Shown here piece after piece: positions 1 through 11,128 of a stretch of DNA of 64,000 nt. The stretch comes from Dastarcus helophoroides (Eukaryota; Arthropoda; Insecta; Coleoptera; Bothrideridae): assembly GCA_028583605.1 (NCBI GenBank), contig CM053337.1, positions 11,474,969-11,538,968 on the forward strand. The letters run 5' to 3'. The first letter of the stretch is position 1; every line of letters starts with the position of its first letter. Position numbers and translations under genes: made by a program. A model generated the notes under the pieces. The model did no database searches, was not told where the DNA came from, and saw only the letters and a list, made by a program, of their open reading frames with translations.

Positions 1-475
1 GAAAGATGATTCAAAAATCAAATTGTAGACAATGTTATGACAAATATTGGGCGTGTGTATCTAAATTATATTGCGCAATAATATATGTTTTTTTTTAATG
101 GAAATATTTTTCCATTGCAGTTTTTGTTCAGTTCCAGCAGAGTGACCACTTTCTTAAAATTGTTAAAAATTGCTATTAGTATAAAGAATAACTGGTATAA
201 GTTTTATTAAAATCGGATGGCTACAACCTGTTGAAAAAAAATTTTTGTTACGTAGAGTCCTGCTTGATCGCCAATTATAAGTGTCTAATACCTTTGCTTT
301 TAGGTTTCGGCAGAGTAATCATTTTCGTAAAATTACTGAAAATTTCTATCAGTATAAAGATTGACTGGTGTAAGTTTCTTAAAAATAGGAAGGCTGCAAC
401 CTGCTGAAAAAAAAAGTATTTTTACCTGGAGCCCTGGTTGATTTAAATTATAGGTTTCTAATAGAAATAAATAAA
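1..475 (+). repeat. Left terminal inverted repeat with ~170-bp subrepeats
   Basis: It contains two tandem diverged copies of a ~170-bp unit beginning near 141 and 311 (each starting CAGAGTRAYCA and holding a YTGCAACCTGYTGAAAAAAA stretch). It pairs with 1765-2296. Confidence 0.85.
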
Positions 476-875
476 GAGTATATTCGATTTGAAATAATCT
501 TTATTTTAAATTATTCATTATCATTATCTGAATTAATGACAACAGATATACCTATTTTCTTAAGCGAATAGTTTGCTTAATATTACTATCGTTCCATTGC
601 CGTTTGAACAATCACAAGTATAGCGTTTGACGTCAGTGTAACTTTTTCCATTTGGAATATAATCAATTTAGCAATTATAACTCTTGCTATATTTATGCCG
701 TGATTTCACTTCTGCTTTCAGCATATTTGGTGATTCTTTTTTACATTATATTCTATTTGAGAAACTTTCTTGATCTCCAATTAGCCCGGCGGATATGAAG
801 CTGCCTAAGATAATTGATAGGAACTCGTGAATAATATTTTTAACTCATGTTCACCTAGTTCGGGGAAATCCATCC

Positions 876-1370
876 CTACTGTTTTAAGTCTTTTTTTTTT
901 CTGTTCCTGTGTTGATTTTCAACCTCCGTGCTCAAAGTGTTTAATGTAGTCATTTTGGCATTCATATAAACGATGATTTCGTCAGCTAAATCAGTATCAG
1001 ATTTAAATGCTTCCCAAACCTGCAAAAATCCCACATTCTTACAAAGCGGTTTTACTTTCGATAGCATTTTATTGGCGATTGTATGACGCAAAAATTTATG
1101 CTTTTGACCAATCGATCCGTCAACATTTTCGACCACCCATCTTAATCTTGGGAACTGTTATATTCCTTAGTTGTTAACTGATTTCTTTTGCTTTTGAACG
1201 CTGGAATCAAGGGTAAATATCCTTCGTTTTTTATTGGATCTTCAACATCACGGAATTCGCGTGCAATTAGAAATAGGTATGTCACCTCTTTGCAATAACG
1301 TTTTTAGACCTTGCGAATCCTCTAAAATAGTTCTCATAATTGGGGCCTCATTTTGTGCGCCATAAAACGG
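876..1370 (-). pseudogene. Harbinger-type (DDE_Tnp_4-like) transposase, C-terminal part
   Basis: An 86-residue open stretch (876-1136) begins with WVVENVDGSIGQKHKFL just upstream of its Met. This fits the block around the third catalytic acidic residue of Harbinger-type transposases, usually written RWVVE.VNGR. Further upstream on the same strand, in shifted frames, are AFKSKRNQLTTKEYN and GDIPISNCTREFRDVEDP, matching the preceding block (GD..V.DRGFRD...). At least two frameshifts separate them, and the N-terminal half with the first catalytic Asp was not found. It is a dead transposase; the family is inferred from motif order. Confidence 0.65.
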
Positions 1371-1764
1371 TTCCAAAATATCCGCAATGTTGCCACCAGA
1401 ACAATAAATTGTAAATGTCTTACATATAGGTACCTTTTTCTGACCAGAATAAGATTTTCGCTAGAACTCATTACTGACAATTTTCTGATGGCGAATATGT
1501 GTGCCATCGTAATGTGCTATAATTTTTTAACTGCAAAGAAGGTATGATTATTGATAAGTTCCTGCCTAGATATAGGCTCAAAACCAAAATGGAATAGTAA
1601 AATATCTCTTTCGAAACAACTATTTGACTGCAAAAATTTGATACTACTTGTCTAGTAAAGTAATATGTGGAAGCTTTGAAATAGGAACATAGGTAACATA
1701 AAACTGTTATGTTTCAGCTGTTTGATTTTCACGAAACTTATATCATTTAATCTGTTTACTAACT

Positions 1765-2296
1765 ACTACTACTATTTTTGAGAATTTTTATAAAGTGATT
1801 ACTTTGCCGAAACCTAAAAAATATGTATTAGAAATACCTATAATTTGCGATCAACCAGGGCTCTAGGAAATAAAAATTATTTTATTAATAGCAGATTGCA
1901 GCCATTCTATTTTAATAAAACTTATACCTGGTAATTTGTATGCTAATAGCAATTGTTGGTAATTTTTAAAAAGTGGTTACTTTACCGGAACCTAAAAAAA
2001 ATTGCATTAGATTTCTATAATTTGCGATCAACTAGGGCTCTAGATAACAAAAACAATTTTTTTTCAACAGGTTGCAGCTATCCAATTTCAATAAAATTTA
2101 TATCAGTTATTCTTTATACTAATAGCAAATTTTGATAATTTTAAGAAAGTGGTCACTCTGCTCAAGCTTAAAAAAATTGCAATGGAAAAATATTTCCATT
2201 AAAAAAATATATATATTATTGCGCAATATAATTCAAGTACACACTCACAATATTTGTTATAATATTGTCTACAATTTGGTTTTTGAATCATCTTTC
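1765..2296 (-). repeat. Right terminal inverted repeat with ~170-bp subrepeats
   Basis: Reverse complement of the left arm. It holds two full subrepeats plus the start of a third, one more than the left arm, so the arms differ in repeat number. The outer end GAATCATCTTTC is at 2285-2296. Confidence 0.85.
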
Positions 2297-2495
2297 TAGC
2301 TTTATTACTTACGAAGAAAACAAAGTTTAAAAAATGCTCTGCAAAAAGGGCATTTTTCAAAATTACTCAGGCAGTAAGAGTTAGGCGGCCAAAAATATGG
2401 GAATATTATTACAGTTAGGTGACCTACTGATCGATATAACATTTATCACATTTGGCTCCTGGGCCAGAATTCCTATGCTTATCCTGCTATACCCT
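2297..2495. other. Spacer between transposon and satellite
   Basis: AT-rich, no open frame or repeat relationship seen. Confidence 0.5.
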
Positions 2496-3425
2496 TTCAA
2501 CTCTCATATCTTCAAAACCAAAAGTCGTAGCTCAATTTGGTTTTCCGATTCGTAATCTACGTATCAGTATCTCTATGATAGGGTACTTTCGAATCTTAAA
2601 TAATAACTTTTGAATTTTGACCCTAGGAAATTTGCTAAAAATTTGAAAATTTCGAATATTCGGAGGCTTATATCTCGTAAACGGATAGTCGTAGCCCAAT
2701 TTGGTTTTTAGATTTTTCTTCTACTTCCCGAAAAGCTTAATTTCAAGTTTTGTATCAAGGGGGGACCTTTTGAATTTTTTTCGAAACTTTAAACTCTCAT
2801 ATCTTCCAAACCAAAAGTCGTAGCTCAATTTGGTTTTCGGTTTCGGAATCTACGGATCAAATTCCCTCTGATAGGGTAAATCGCTATGATAGGTTAAATT
2901 CTAATTATTAATGACTTTTGAATTTTGACCTTAGAAAATTTGATAAAAATTTAAAAATTTCGAAACTTTGGAGGCTTGTATCTCGTAAACGGATAGTCAT
3001 AGAGCAATTTGGTTTTCAGATATTTATTCCACGTCCCGAAAACTCTATGAAAATGCTATAAATTTAATTTCGAGAAACTGAAAATTTTTCAAGTTTTGTA
3101 TTTTGAATTTTTTTCGAAACTTTAAACTCTCATATCTTCCAAACAAAAAGTCGTAGCTCAATTTGATTTTTGGTTTCGGAATCTGCGGATCAAAATCTCT
3201 ATGATAGGGTTCCTTTAAATCTTAAGTAATGACTTGAATTTTGACCTTAGGAAATTTGATAAAAATTTGAAAATTTCGAAACTGTGGAGGCTTGTATTTT
3301 GTAAACGGATAGTCATAGCGCAATTTGGTTTTCAGATTTTTATTCTGCGAAAACTATGAAAATCCAATAAACTCAATTTCAAAAAATTGAAAATTTTTCA
3401 AGTTTTATATCAAGTTGTATCAAAG
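2496..3425 (+). repeat. Satellite array, block 1 (forward)
   Basis: Tandem diverged units of about 312 bp. Each unit has two related halves, one with TCGTAGCCCAATTTGG, the other with TCGTAGCTCAATTTGG after AACCAAAAG. Landmarks such as TTTGAATTTTGACCCTAGG and CTCATATCTTCCAAACC recur. Short open frames here are repeat artefacts. Confidence 0.9.
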
Positions 3426-5660
3426 TTGAAAAAATTTCAATTTTTCGAAAGTGAGTTGATATCATTTTCATAGAGTTTAGAATACGAATTTGAAAACCAA
3501 ATTAGGCTACGACTATTCGTTCACGAGATGCAAGCCTCGAAAATTTCGCAATTTTCAAATTTTTGCCAGATTTCCTAGGGTCAAAATGCAAAAGTAAATA
3601 TTGAGAATTCAAAAGTACCATATCAGTGAGATTTTGACCCGTAGATTACGAATCCGAAAACCAAATTGGGCTACGACTTTTGGTTCGGAAGATATGAGAG
3701 TGTAAAGTTACGAAAAAAGTCCAAAGGGGGGACCCTTCTACAAAAAGCTGAAAAAATTTCAATTTTTCGAAAGTGAGTTGATATCATTTTCATAAAGTTT
3801 TTAGGGCGTAAAATACGAATTTGAAAACCAAATTGGGCTACGACTATCCGTTCACGAGATACAAGCCTCGAAAATTTCGTAAATTTCAAATTTTGGCCAG
3901 ATTTCCTAGGGTCAAAATCCAAAAGTTGTTATTAAGGATTTAAAAGTACCCTATCAGTTAGATTTTGACCCGCAGATTACGAATCCGAAAACCAAATTGA
4001 GCTTTTGGTTCGGAAAGAATAAGAGTTTAAAGTTACGAAAAAAGTCCAATCTACAAATAGTCCATTCTACAAAAAGTTAAAAAAATTTCAATTTTTCGAA
4101 AGTGAGTTGATATCATTTTAATAGAGTTTTCGGGACGTAGAATACGAATTTGAAAACCAAATTAGGCTTCGACTATCCGCTCACGAGATACAAGCCTCGA
4201 AAATTTCATAATTTTCAAATTTTTGCCAGATTTGCTAGGGTCAAAATACAAAAATTATCATTAAGGATTTAAAAGTACCCTTTCAGTTAGATTTTGACCC
4301 GTAGATTACGAATTCAAAAACCAAATTGAGCTACGACTTTAGGTTCGAAAGATATGAGAGTTTAAATTTACGAAAAGAGTCCAAAGGGGGGACACTTCTC
4401 CACACAAAGTGAGTTGATATCATTTTCATAGAGTTTAGAATACGAATTTGAAAACCAAATTGGGCTACGACTATCCGTTCACGAAATGCAAGCCTCGAAA
4501 ATTTCGCAATTTTTAAATTTTTGCCAGATTTCCTAGGGTCAAAATGCAAAAGTTAATATTGAGAATTTAAAAGTACCCTATCAGTTAGATTTTGACCCGT
4601 AGATTACAAATCCGAAAAACAAATTGGGCTACGACTTTTAGTTCGGAAGATATGAGAGTTTAAAGTTACGAAAAAAGTCCAAACCCTTCTACAAAAAGCT
4701 GAAAAAATTTCAATTTTTCGAAAGTGAAATGATATCATTTTCATAGAGTTTTTAGGGCGTAAAATACGAATTTGAAAACCAAATTGGAGTACGACTATCC
4801 GTTCACAAGATACAAGCCTGGAAAATTTCGTAATTTTCAAATTTTTGTCAGATTTCCTAGGGTCAAAAATTTAAAGTTATTATTCCGGTTTTAAAAGTAC
4901 CCTATCAGTTAGATCTAGACCCGTAGATCACGAATCCGAAAACCAAATTGAGCTACGACTGTTGGTTCGGAAGATATGAGAGCTTAAAGTTACGAAGAAA
5001 GTCCTACAAAAAGCTGAAAAAATTTCAATTTTTCGAAAGTGAGTGGATATCATTTTCATAGAGTTCTCGGGGCGTAGAGTACAAATTTGAAAACCAAATT
5101 GGGCTACTACTACCCGTTCACGAGATACAAGCCTCGAAAATTTCGTAATTTTCAAATTTTTGCCAGATTTCCTAGTGTCAAAATTCAAAAGTTATTATTA
5201 AGGATTTAAAAGTATTCTCTCAGCAAGATTTTGACCCGTAGATTACGAATCTGAAAACCAAATTGAGCTTCGATTTTTGGTTTGGAAGACATGAGAGTTT
5301 AAAGTTACGAAAAAAGTCCAAAGGGGGGACCCTTCTATAAAAAATTGAAAAACATTTAATTTTTCGAAAGTGAGTTGATTCATTTTCTTAGTTTTCGGGG
5401 CGTAGAATACGAATTTGAAAAACAAATTGGGCTACGACTATCCGTTCACGAGATACAAGCCTCGAAAATGTCGTAATTTTCTAATTTTTGACAGACTTCC
5501 TAGGGTCAAATTTCAAAAGTTATTATAAGGAATTAAAAGTATTCTATCAGTTAGATTTTGACCCGTAGATTATGAATCCGAAAATCAAAATGAGTTACGA
5601 CTTTTGCTTCGGAAGATATGAGAGTTTAAAGTTACGAAAAAAGTCTAAAGGGGGGACCCT
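3426..5660 (-). repeat. Satellite array, block 2 (inverted)
   Basis: Same satellite in reverse orientation (landmarks appear as CCAAATTGGGCTACGAC and CCTAGGGTCAAAAT). Orientation flips near 3425, where TATCAAAGTTG meets AAAAAATTTCAATTTTTCG. Five or more minus-strand open frames of 60-86 codons encode variants of the same peptide because units share one open frame; there is no sign of a real gene. Confidence 0.9.
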
Positions 5661-7414
5661 TTTATTCTACGTCCCGAAAACTCTATGAAAATGCTATAAA
5701 CTCAATTTCGAAAAATTGAACATTTTTCCAGTTTTGTATCAAGGGGAGGACCCTTTGAAATTTTTTCGAAACTCTAAACTCTCATATCTTCCAAACCAAA
5801 AGTCGTAGCTCAATTTAGTTTTCTGTTTCGTAATCTACGGATCAAAATCTCTTTGATAAGATACTTTCGAATCCTCAATAACGTCTTTTGAATTTTGACC
5901 CTAGAAAATTTGCTAAAAATTTGAATATTTCGTAATTTTGTAGGCTTGCATCTGCTAAACGGATAGTCATAGTCATAGTCATAGTCAATTTGGTTTTTAG
6001 ATTCCTGTGAATACTCTTAGAAAATGCAATAAACTCACTTTCGAAAAATTGAAATATTCGCATGTTTTTGAACTATTTTCGTAATTTTAAACTGCCATGT
6101 CTTCCAAACCAAAAGTCGTTCCCCAATTTAGTTTTATGTTTCGTGTTCTACGGATCAAAATCTCTATGATAGTATATTTTTGAATCTTAAATACCGACTT
6201 TTGAATTTTGACCCTAGGAAATTTGCTAAAAATTTGAGAATTTCGAAATTTTGGAGACTTGTATCTCCTAAACGTATAGTCGTAGCCCAATTTGGTTTTT
6301 AGATTCCTGTTCTACGTCCCGAAAACTCTATGAAAATGCAATAAACTCACTTTCGAAAAATTGAAATATCTTCCAAACCAAAGGTCGTAGCTCAATTTAG
6401 CTTTCTGCTTCGTAATCTACAGAACAAAATCTCTATCACAGGGTACTTTGGAATAATAAATAACGACTTTTAAATTTTGACCCTAGGAAATTTGCTGACA
6501 TATTAAAAATTTTGAAAATTGGGAGGCTTGTATCTCCTAATCGGATAGTCGTAGCCAAATTTGGTTTTTAGATTTCTGTTCTACGCCCCGGAAACTTTAT
6601 GAAAATGCAATAAACTCACATTCGAAAAATTGAAATTTTTGCAAGTTTTTGAACTTTTTTGTAATTTTAAACTGTCATATCTTCCAAACCAAAGGTGGTA
6701 GCTCTATTTAGTTTTCTGTTTCGTAATCTAGGATCAAAATCTCTATGATAGGGTAATTTTGAATCTTAAGTAACGACTTTTGAATTTTGATCCTAGGAAA
6801 TTTGCTAAAAATTTAAAAATCTCGTAATTTGGTAGGCTTGTATCTTCTAAACGGATAGTCGGAGCCCAATTTGGTTTTTAGATTCCTGTTCCACGCCCCG
6901 AAAACTCTATGAAAATGCAATAAACTCACTTTCGAAAAATTGAAATTTTTACATGTTTTTGAACTTTTTTCGTAATTTTATACTGTCATATCTTCCAAAC
7001 CAAAAGTCGTAGCTCAATTTAGTTTCCTGTTTCGTAACCTACAGATCAAAATCTCTATGATAGGGTACTTTTGAATCTTAAATAACGACTTTTGAATTTC
7101 GACCCCAGGAAACTTGCTAAAAATTTGAAAATTTCGTAATTTTGTATGTAGGCTTGTATCTGCTAAACGGATAGTCGTAGTCCAATTTGGTTTTTAGATT
7201 CCTGGTCTACGCCCCGAAAACTCTAATAAAATGCAATAAACTTACTTTCGAAAAATTGAAATTTTTGAATGTTTTTGAACTTTTTTCGTAATTTTAAACT
7301 GTCATATTTTCCAAACCAAAGGTCGTAGTTTAATTTAGTTTTCTGTTTCGTAATCTACGGATCAAAATCTCTATGCTAGGGTACTTTCGAATTTTAAATT
7401 ACGACTTTTGAATT
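5661..7414 (+). repeat. Satellite array, block 3 (forward)
   Basis: Forward orientation resumes near 5661. The landmark TTTGAATTTTGACC recurs at about 5888, 6201, 6471, 6781, 7093 and 7407, spacings of ~313, 270, 310, 312 and 314, so the unit is ~312 bp with one shorter copy. The last unit stops within that landmark and the next base belongs to an integrase gene. Confidence 0.9.
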
Positions 7415-8191
7415 TTGACCGTTATTGATGCTTTTTCTAAACGGGCATGGGCCATTCCGACAAAAACCAAATCCGCATCTGATGTAACCACAGCGATGGA
7501 GAAAATTTTTCAAACAGCTCAACCGAAGAATTTACAAACGGACAATGGGAAGGAACTTTACAATGAACAATTTCAAAACTTGATGAAAAGGCACAAGATA
7601 AATCATTACTTCACATTTAGTCAGATGAAGGCATCGATACTGGAACGTTTTAATCGAACTCTTAAGAATTGGATGTGGAAAGACTTTAGTATGCGTGGTG
7701 TGTATGGATGGATAGACTCTGTTCAAACATTAATCGATAAATATAATAATAAAGTGCACCGAACTATCAAAATGCTACCGAATGATGTTAATGCGAACAA
7801 TGAGAAAAATTTATTAAGAACGGTCTATGAAAAGCGAAAAATTTTTCCTCAAGCTAACTTTACAGTTGGAGATCACGTTCGTATCAGCAAATACATACAC
7901 GTTTTTATTAAGAAATATTTTCCCAATTGGACCACAGAAAACTTTAAGATTAGGAAAGTGCAAATCACGGATCCGATAACATATTTATTGGAGGACCACA
8001 CTGGACAACCTATTTTAGAAGGTTTTTACGAATATGAATTGCTAAAGATCAAATATCCAGATGTTTATCTTGTTAAAAAATTTTTAAAACTACAAGGTAA
8101 TAAAGTCTTTGTGAAATGGTTAGGATTTTCGGATGCTCATAATTCTTGGATCGATAAAAATGAAATGATGCGTATGCGAGATAACACTTAA
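7415..8191 (+). pseudogene. Polinton/Maverick-type integrase, 5'-truncated, with chromodomain
   Basis: 258 codons open. Residues 1-100 are the second part of a retroviral-type (rve) integrase core: VIDAFSKRAWAIP, then second catalytic Asp in LQTDNGKE (~residue 43) and third catalytic Glu in ILERFNRTLK (~72). The C-terminus (~215-255) is a chromodomain (YLVKKFLKLQ...FVKWLGF..AHNSW). The first catalytic Asp, which lies N-terminal to the VIDAFSK strand, is absent because the satellite joins here, so the product cannot be active. It resembles but is clearly diverged from the integrase in the Polinton copy at 52169-53155. It probably marks a third Polinton remnant; the first Met is fortuitous. Confidence 0.85.
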
Positions 8192-8235
8192 CTTGCGCAC
8201 ACACATCAAAACCGAACAAATTGTCAAAAAATATT

Positions 8236-8264
8236 TAGTATAATTTTGGCAGTGGGTCAGTTGA
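8236..8264 (+). promoter_or_regulatory. Putative promoter of the 8311 gene
   Basis: AGTATAATTTT near 8237 is followed by GGGTCAGTTG (TCAGT arthropod initiator) near 8256, ~50 bases before the ATG at 8311. TATA-to-initiator distance is short, so this is tentative. Confidence 0.35.
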
Positions 8265-8310
8265 CATCCGCCTCCTCCTCCTCCTCTAACCTCTCTCCAA
8301 ATATCTGAGA

Positions 8311-9023
8311 GTGATGAATTTTAATGCTAATAGAATTCAATACCTTTTATTGGTATTTATCTATGGCATAGTAGCATCGCCGATATCTATAATGTTGGAT
8401 CTTCAGCAGGGAAATGCTGGTAATTGTAATAATTGCCCAACAATGACACCGTACACATTGCTTTGTATGTCAAACTTTTATCGCCGAGTAAACCGCTGCC
8501 TGCATATGATCCAAATAGAAAAGCTGACGCAAGTGTTGTCATTTCCACCCCTGAAAATGCTACAGGATCTCCACCAACAACTACAACATCACCACCAACA
8601 ACAACAACAATATCCATGGAAATGGTCTCGAATTTACCGCCATTGCCGGATGTATCAAATTTTTCGCCTGAAGTTGAAGAACCAGAATATTTAACAATTG
8701 AAGAAGCTATCGAAAGTTTTCGACAAAATTTAATTATGAAAGAAAGGAAAATTTCTGGAATTATTGAAAGTGAATCGGACTTTTATAGACATTTTACACT
8801 AGAATATACCGATGGGGCAATGTTACGTCTACGTTACATCTATAATGCAATCTATAAAGAACGATCGCTAAGTATCAAATGTTATGAATACCGCGAAGTG
8901 GACAAGGAAATTATTCTCATTGTCAGTAATGAAGAATATGATACGCCTGCTCAACTGGATGCACCCATTGAGTACATTAATGTAAAATCTATGAAGCAGC
9001 ACCTGGAAATGACAATCTCTTAG
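8311..9023 (+). pseudogene. Predicted secreted/membrane protein, unknown family, probable frameshift
   Basis: One frame opens at 8311 with a signal-peptide-like start (RIQYLLLVFIYGIVASPI) then NCNNCPTMTPYT; a second frame opens by 8433 and runs to 9023. The join near 8430 is probably a one-base indel. The second part has a Thr/Pro-rich linker (PPTTTTSPPTTTT, residues ~47-60 from 8433), as in extracellular stalks, then an acidic 130-residue domain with no membrane segment. A polyadenylation signal AATAAA follows at 9066. I do not recognise the family. Position after a Polinton-type integrase suggests an accessory virion or attachment-type gene, which is inference. Confidence 0.5.
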
Positions 9024-9065
9024 ATTTTTTTTTATGTTTAACAATTGTACACATATAGGATATGA

Positions 9066-9101
9066 AATAAAACACCGAAATTGTGTATATGTTTTTTTTA
9101 T
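9066..9101. terminator. Overlapping polyadenylation signals of convergent genes
   Basis: AATAAA at 9066-9071 serves the forward gene ending at 9023; TTTATT near 9096-9101 on the complement overlaps the stop of the reverse gene. Tail-to-tail packing with almost no spacer is typical of compact viral genomes. Confidence 0.5.
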
Positions 9102-9775
9102 TTTAAGATCTTACATAGTGCCATCAAACTTGGACTATTTGGCGTTAGACCATTTTCCCTTAAAGGTTTTTTATATTTTAAATAACGATTCCTAAACCTC
9201 GCAGTAAACATCAAATCAACGGACCGTGTTGGTGAAATATTCAAATCAAAGGGCGTTGTTTGTGAAAATTTTATGCAAAATTGACAATTTTTTGCATTTA
9301 AATAAAATGCCATTTTACACACATCTAAATCGAAGTCTTTCAAAGTTTTCACTACCAATTGTTCCATATTAAAGCAATCTTTTTTTTTTTTGTATACAAT
9401 TCTAAAATTATATAAAATGTTCTCATTTATTCTTAAATACATACGCTTTTCCCTACGGTAAAGAAAACAACTTGGATGATTGGAAATTTGAAATTGATCG
9501 AATGAAAAGTCCTTTTTAATGTCATTATCTTCATTGGGATTTGCTTCAATAAAAATATCAATGTCTGTGTATTAGGTTGTCCTACCACACATAAAGGTGG
9601 GAAATCCACCTGCCACAAAACAGAGTCGTTTCTCTCCAATTTTCTTTAGAGTCGTCATCACGTGGTCATATACATCATAAAACTTTGGATGTAAACTTTT
9701 TATCATCGCATTTTCACATAGTTCACTTACAAAAATTATATGGCTTAAATCGCGCAACATTTTCGTTCTTTTCAC
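9098..9775 (-). pseudogene. Nucleotidyltransferase-fold-like protein with one in-frame stop
   Basis: About 225 codons in one frame, broken by a single TAA at 9572-9574. Before the stop is FVAGGFPTFMCGRTT, and four codons past the stop lies TDIDIFIEA: the GG...[D]hDhh pattern of nucleotidyltransferase-fold enzymes, with two metal-binding Asp. FDLDVCKMAFY follows ~70 residues later, possibly the third acidic strand. The reading frame is otherwise unbroken, so the stop is recent or the product is read past it. A TATAAAT box lies 50 bases upstream. I cannot name the exact family or substrate; the fold is inferred from the motif alone. Confidence 0.5.
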
Positions 9776-9824
9776 TCTTCGTCTCTCTACTACTCCTACT
9801 CTCGTCCAACCGAATACTAACTCA

Positions 9825-9831
9825 ATTTATA
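9825..9831 (-). promoter_or_regulatory. TATA box of the nucleotidyltransferase-like gene
   Basis: TATAAAT on the minus strand, 50 bases before the ATG at 9775, followed by GAGTTAGTATTCGG, an acceptable initiator region. Confidence 0.5.
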
Positions 9832-9917
9832 AGAATATTTTATGCTCTCCCTCTCCACTAGGAACTGATAATATGTTAATGTTTTATTAGTCTGCCTTGA
9901 GCATTGCACCAATTAGC

Positions 9918-10133
9918 ATGGATGACGTGTCGTTTTTAACTTTTTATGATTTCTATAATCATCGTTTCCTCGAACAACACAAGGAAGATTTCATAAAGTA
10001 TAAAGGACTATTATCAAAATTTAAAGGTCAATCGTGAGTTGTGACACGTTTTGGTAATCATTACCCTTTATGTCATTGGACCTCCAAGTACGTGGACGAC
10101 AGACCGGATACATGTGAATGTGTCGGCAAGTAA
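9918..10133 (+). pseudogene. Small protein (~70 codons), one in-frame stop, unknown
   Basis: Opens MDDVSFLTFYDFYNH and runs in one frame to a stop at 10131-10133, interrupted by TGA at 10035-10037. The second half ends in CHWTSKYVDDRPDTCECVG, Cys/His-containing. Aromatic-rich N-terminus, no membrane segment. Weak support: short, unrecognised, but in a run of genes of the same style and strand use. Confidence 0.3.
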
Positions 10134-10197
10134 AATTACCAAATTAATGAAGCTTTATCCCCGCATTTTTATCAAGTAGTAAAGGTCAAGCTTTGCC

Positions 10198-10243
10198 TAT
10201 AAAAGAAGTAAAAACTTTTAGTGGACTGTAGTACAAATCAGAC
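10198..10243 (+). promoter_or_regulatory. TATA box and initiator of the 10250 gene
   Basis: TATAAAA at 10198-10204; TCAGA at 10238-10242 directly before the ATG at 10250. The distance is rather long, so transcription may start nearer 10228. Confidence 0.5.
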
Positions 10244-10249
10244 TCTAAC

Positions 10250-10579
10250 ATGGCAAGCCCACAGTTTTACCGTTTCACCTGCGAGGAAGGGTTTTCGTTT
10301 ATAGAAAAAAATTATCAAAACCAATTGGGACATATCGACATCCTAATCGGCGAATATCAGGAATTTGATTCCAAACGACTAATCTGCAAGTCGTGTTGTT
10401 CGGAAGAGGAAGCTATGGAGCCCACGACACGATTCGCCATCAATGTGATATGTGAAAGTAATGAACTCAAGAAATTACTTGAAATGTATGGCGAACAGTG
10501 TCATCGGTGCGAGGAGCCTTTCTTCACCGTAGAGTCCGTTGATATGCCTCAACTACCAATCAAGATCATCATGCTTTGA
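10250..10579 (+). CDS. Small cysteine-rich, probably zinc-binding protein
   Basis: An intact 109-codon frame. Eight cysteines, including a CKSCC group (residues ~46-50) and CHRCEE (~84-89), fit one split Cys4 zinc site. The body is acidic and has no signal or membrane segment. The start is supported by a TATA box 52 bases upstream and an ATG in good context (ACATGG). ATTAAA-like signals follow near 10657. It is the only fully intact frame in this gene cluster. Family not recognised; a regulatory or packaging role of a small viral protein is possible but unsupported. Confidence 0.55.
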   Translation: MASPQFYRFTCEEGFSFIEKNYQNQLGHIDILIGEYQEFDSKRLICKSCCSEEEAMEPTTRFAINVICESNELKKLLEMYGEQCHRCEEPFFTVESVDMPQLPIKIIML

Positions 10580-11128
10580 AGACCCACGTTTTTTATTCAT
10601 TTTACTTATTTATTTTTTTGTTTGCTGTTTTTTGTATTATTTTTGTTTGTTTGTTTTATTAAAGTTTCTCTGCTCGAAAACACTGACTTTAATTTGTTCT
10701 GTCGTTTTTCTCTTTTTCCTTTTTCTTTCACATTTTTTTTGACTTTTATTCCAATTTTATTGTACAAGTGACAACTCACTCTTTTTAAATTATTTTTTTC
10801 TTTTTTATGCGAATTAGACAATTTTAGAATATCATAAGTATTAAAACTCTTTTATTTCACCTTTATTAGACTCTCTTGCTATTTTCTGCTTACCACTACT
10901 TACTCTTTTAACAACTTTAGAATCTAATAAATAAAAAAAAAACTCTGGTACTTTTGTTACCTATTTACAAATTTTTAATTAATTATTCTACATTGTAAAA
11001 TCTCATGACTTGACTGAGGTCAGCATTGGGATCCACATAAATAGTTCCTCTGAGATTTTCATCTGCGGTTTTATTTGCCTTTTTCCTGAGCCATGGTAGT
11101 TGTCGTCGTCGTCGAAGCCGTCACCTCT
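10580..11128. other. T-rich intergenic region
   Basis: Long T-runs and short simple repeats between convergent genes. Minus-strand Lys/Asn-rich open frames here are compositional. No gene seen. Confidence 0.5.

Larger units (their letters stand above)
1..2296. mobile_element. PIF/Harbinger-like DNA transposon, nearly complete
   Basis: The first ~475 bases are repeated as an inverted copy at about 1765-2296, both ending in GAAAGATGATTCAAAAA. Between them a minus-strand transposase remnant (876-1370) carries a Harbinger-type DDE C-terminus. The left terminus coincides with or lies beyond the window edge, so no target duplication can be read. TIRs this long, with internal subrepeats, are unusual for Harbinger and may have been added by foldback-type amplification. 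Superfamily rests on the transposase motif only. Confidence 0.7.

Noticed and set aside
3671..5425. Five similar minus-strand ORFs of 60-86 codons suggesting a gene family
   Set aside because: They are the same frame of successive satellite units; the peptides differ like the DNA repeats and no start or codon signal is maintained.
8387..8617. Minus-strand ORF with Val/Gly repeats
   Set aside because: Antisense of the Thr/Pro-coding CCACCAACAA repeat.
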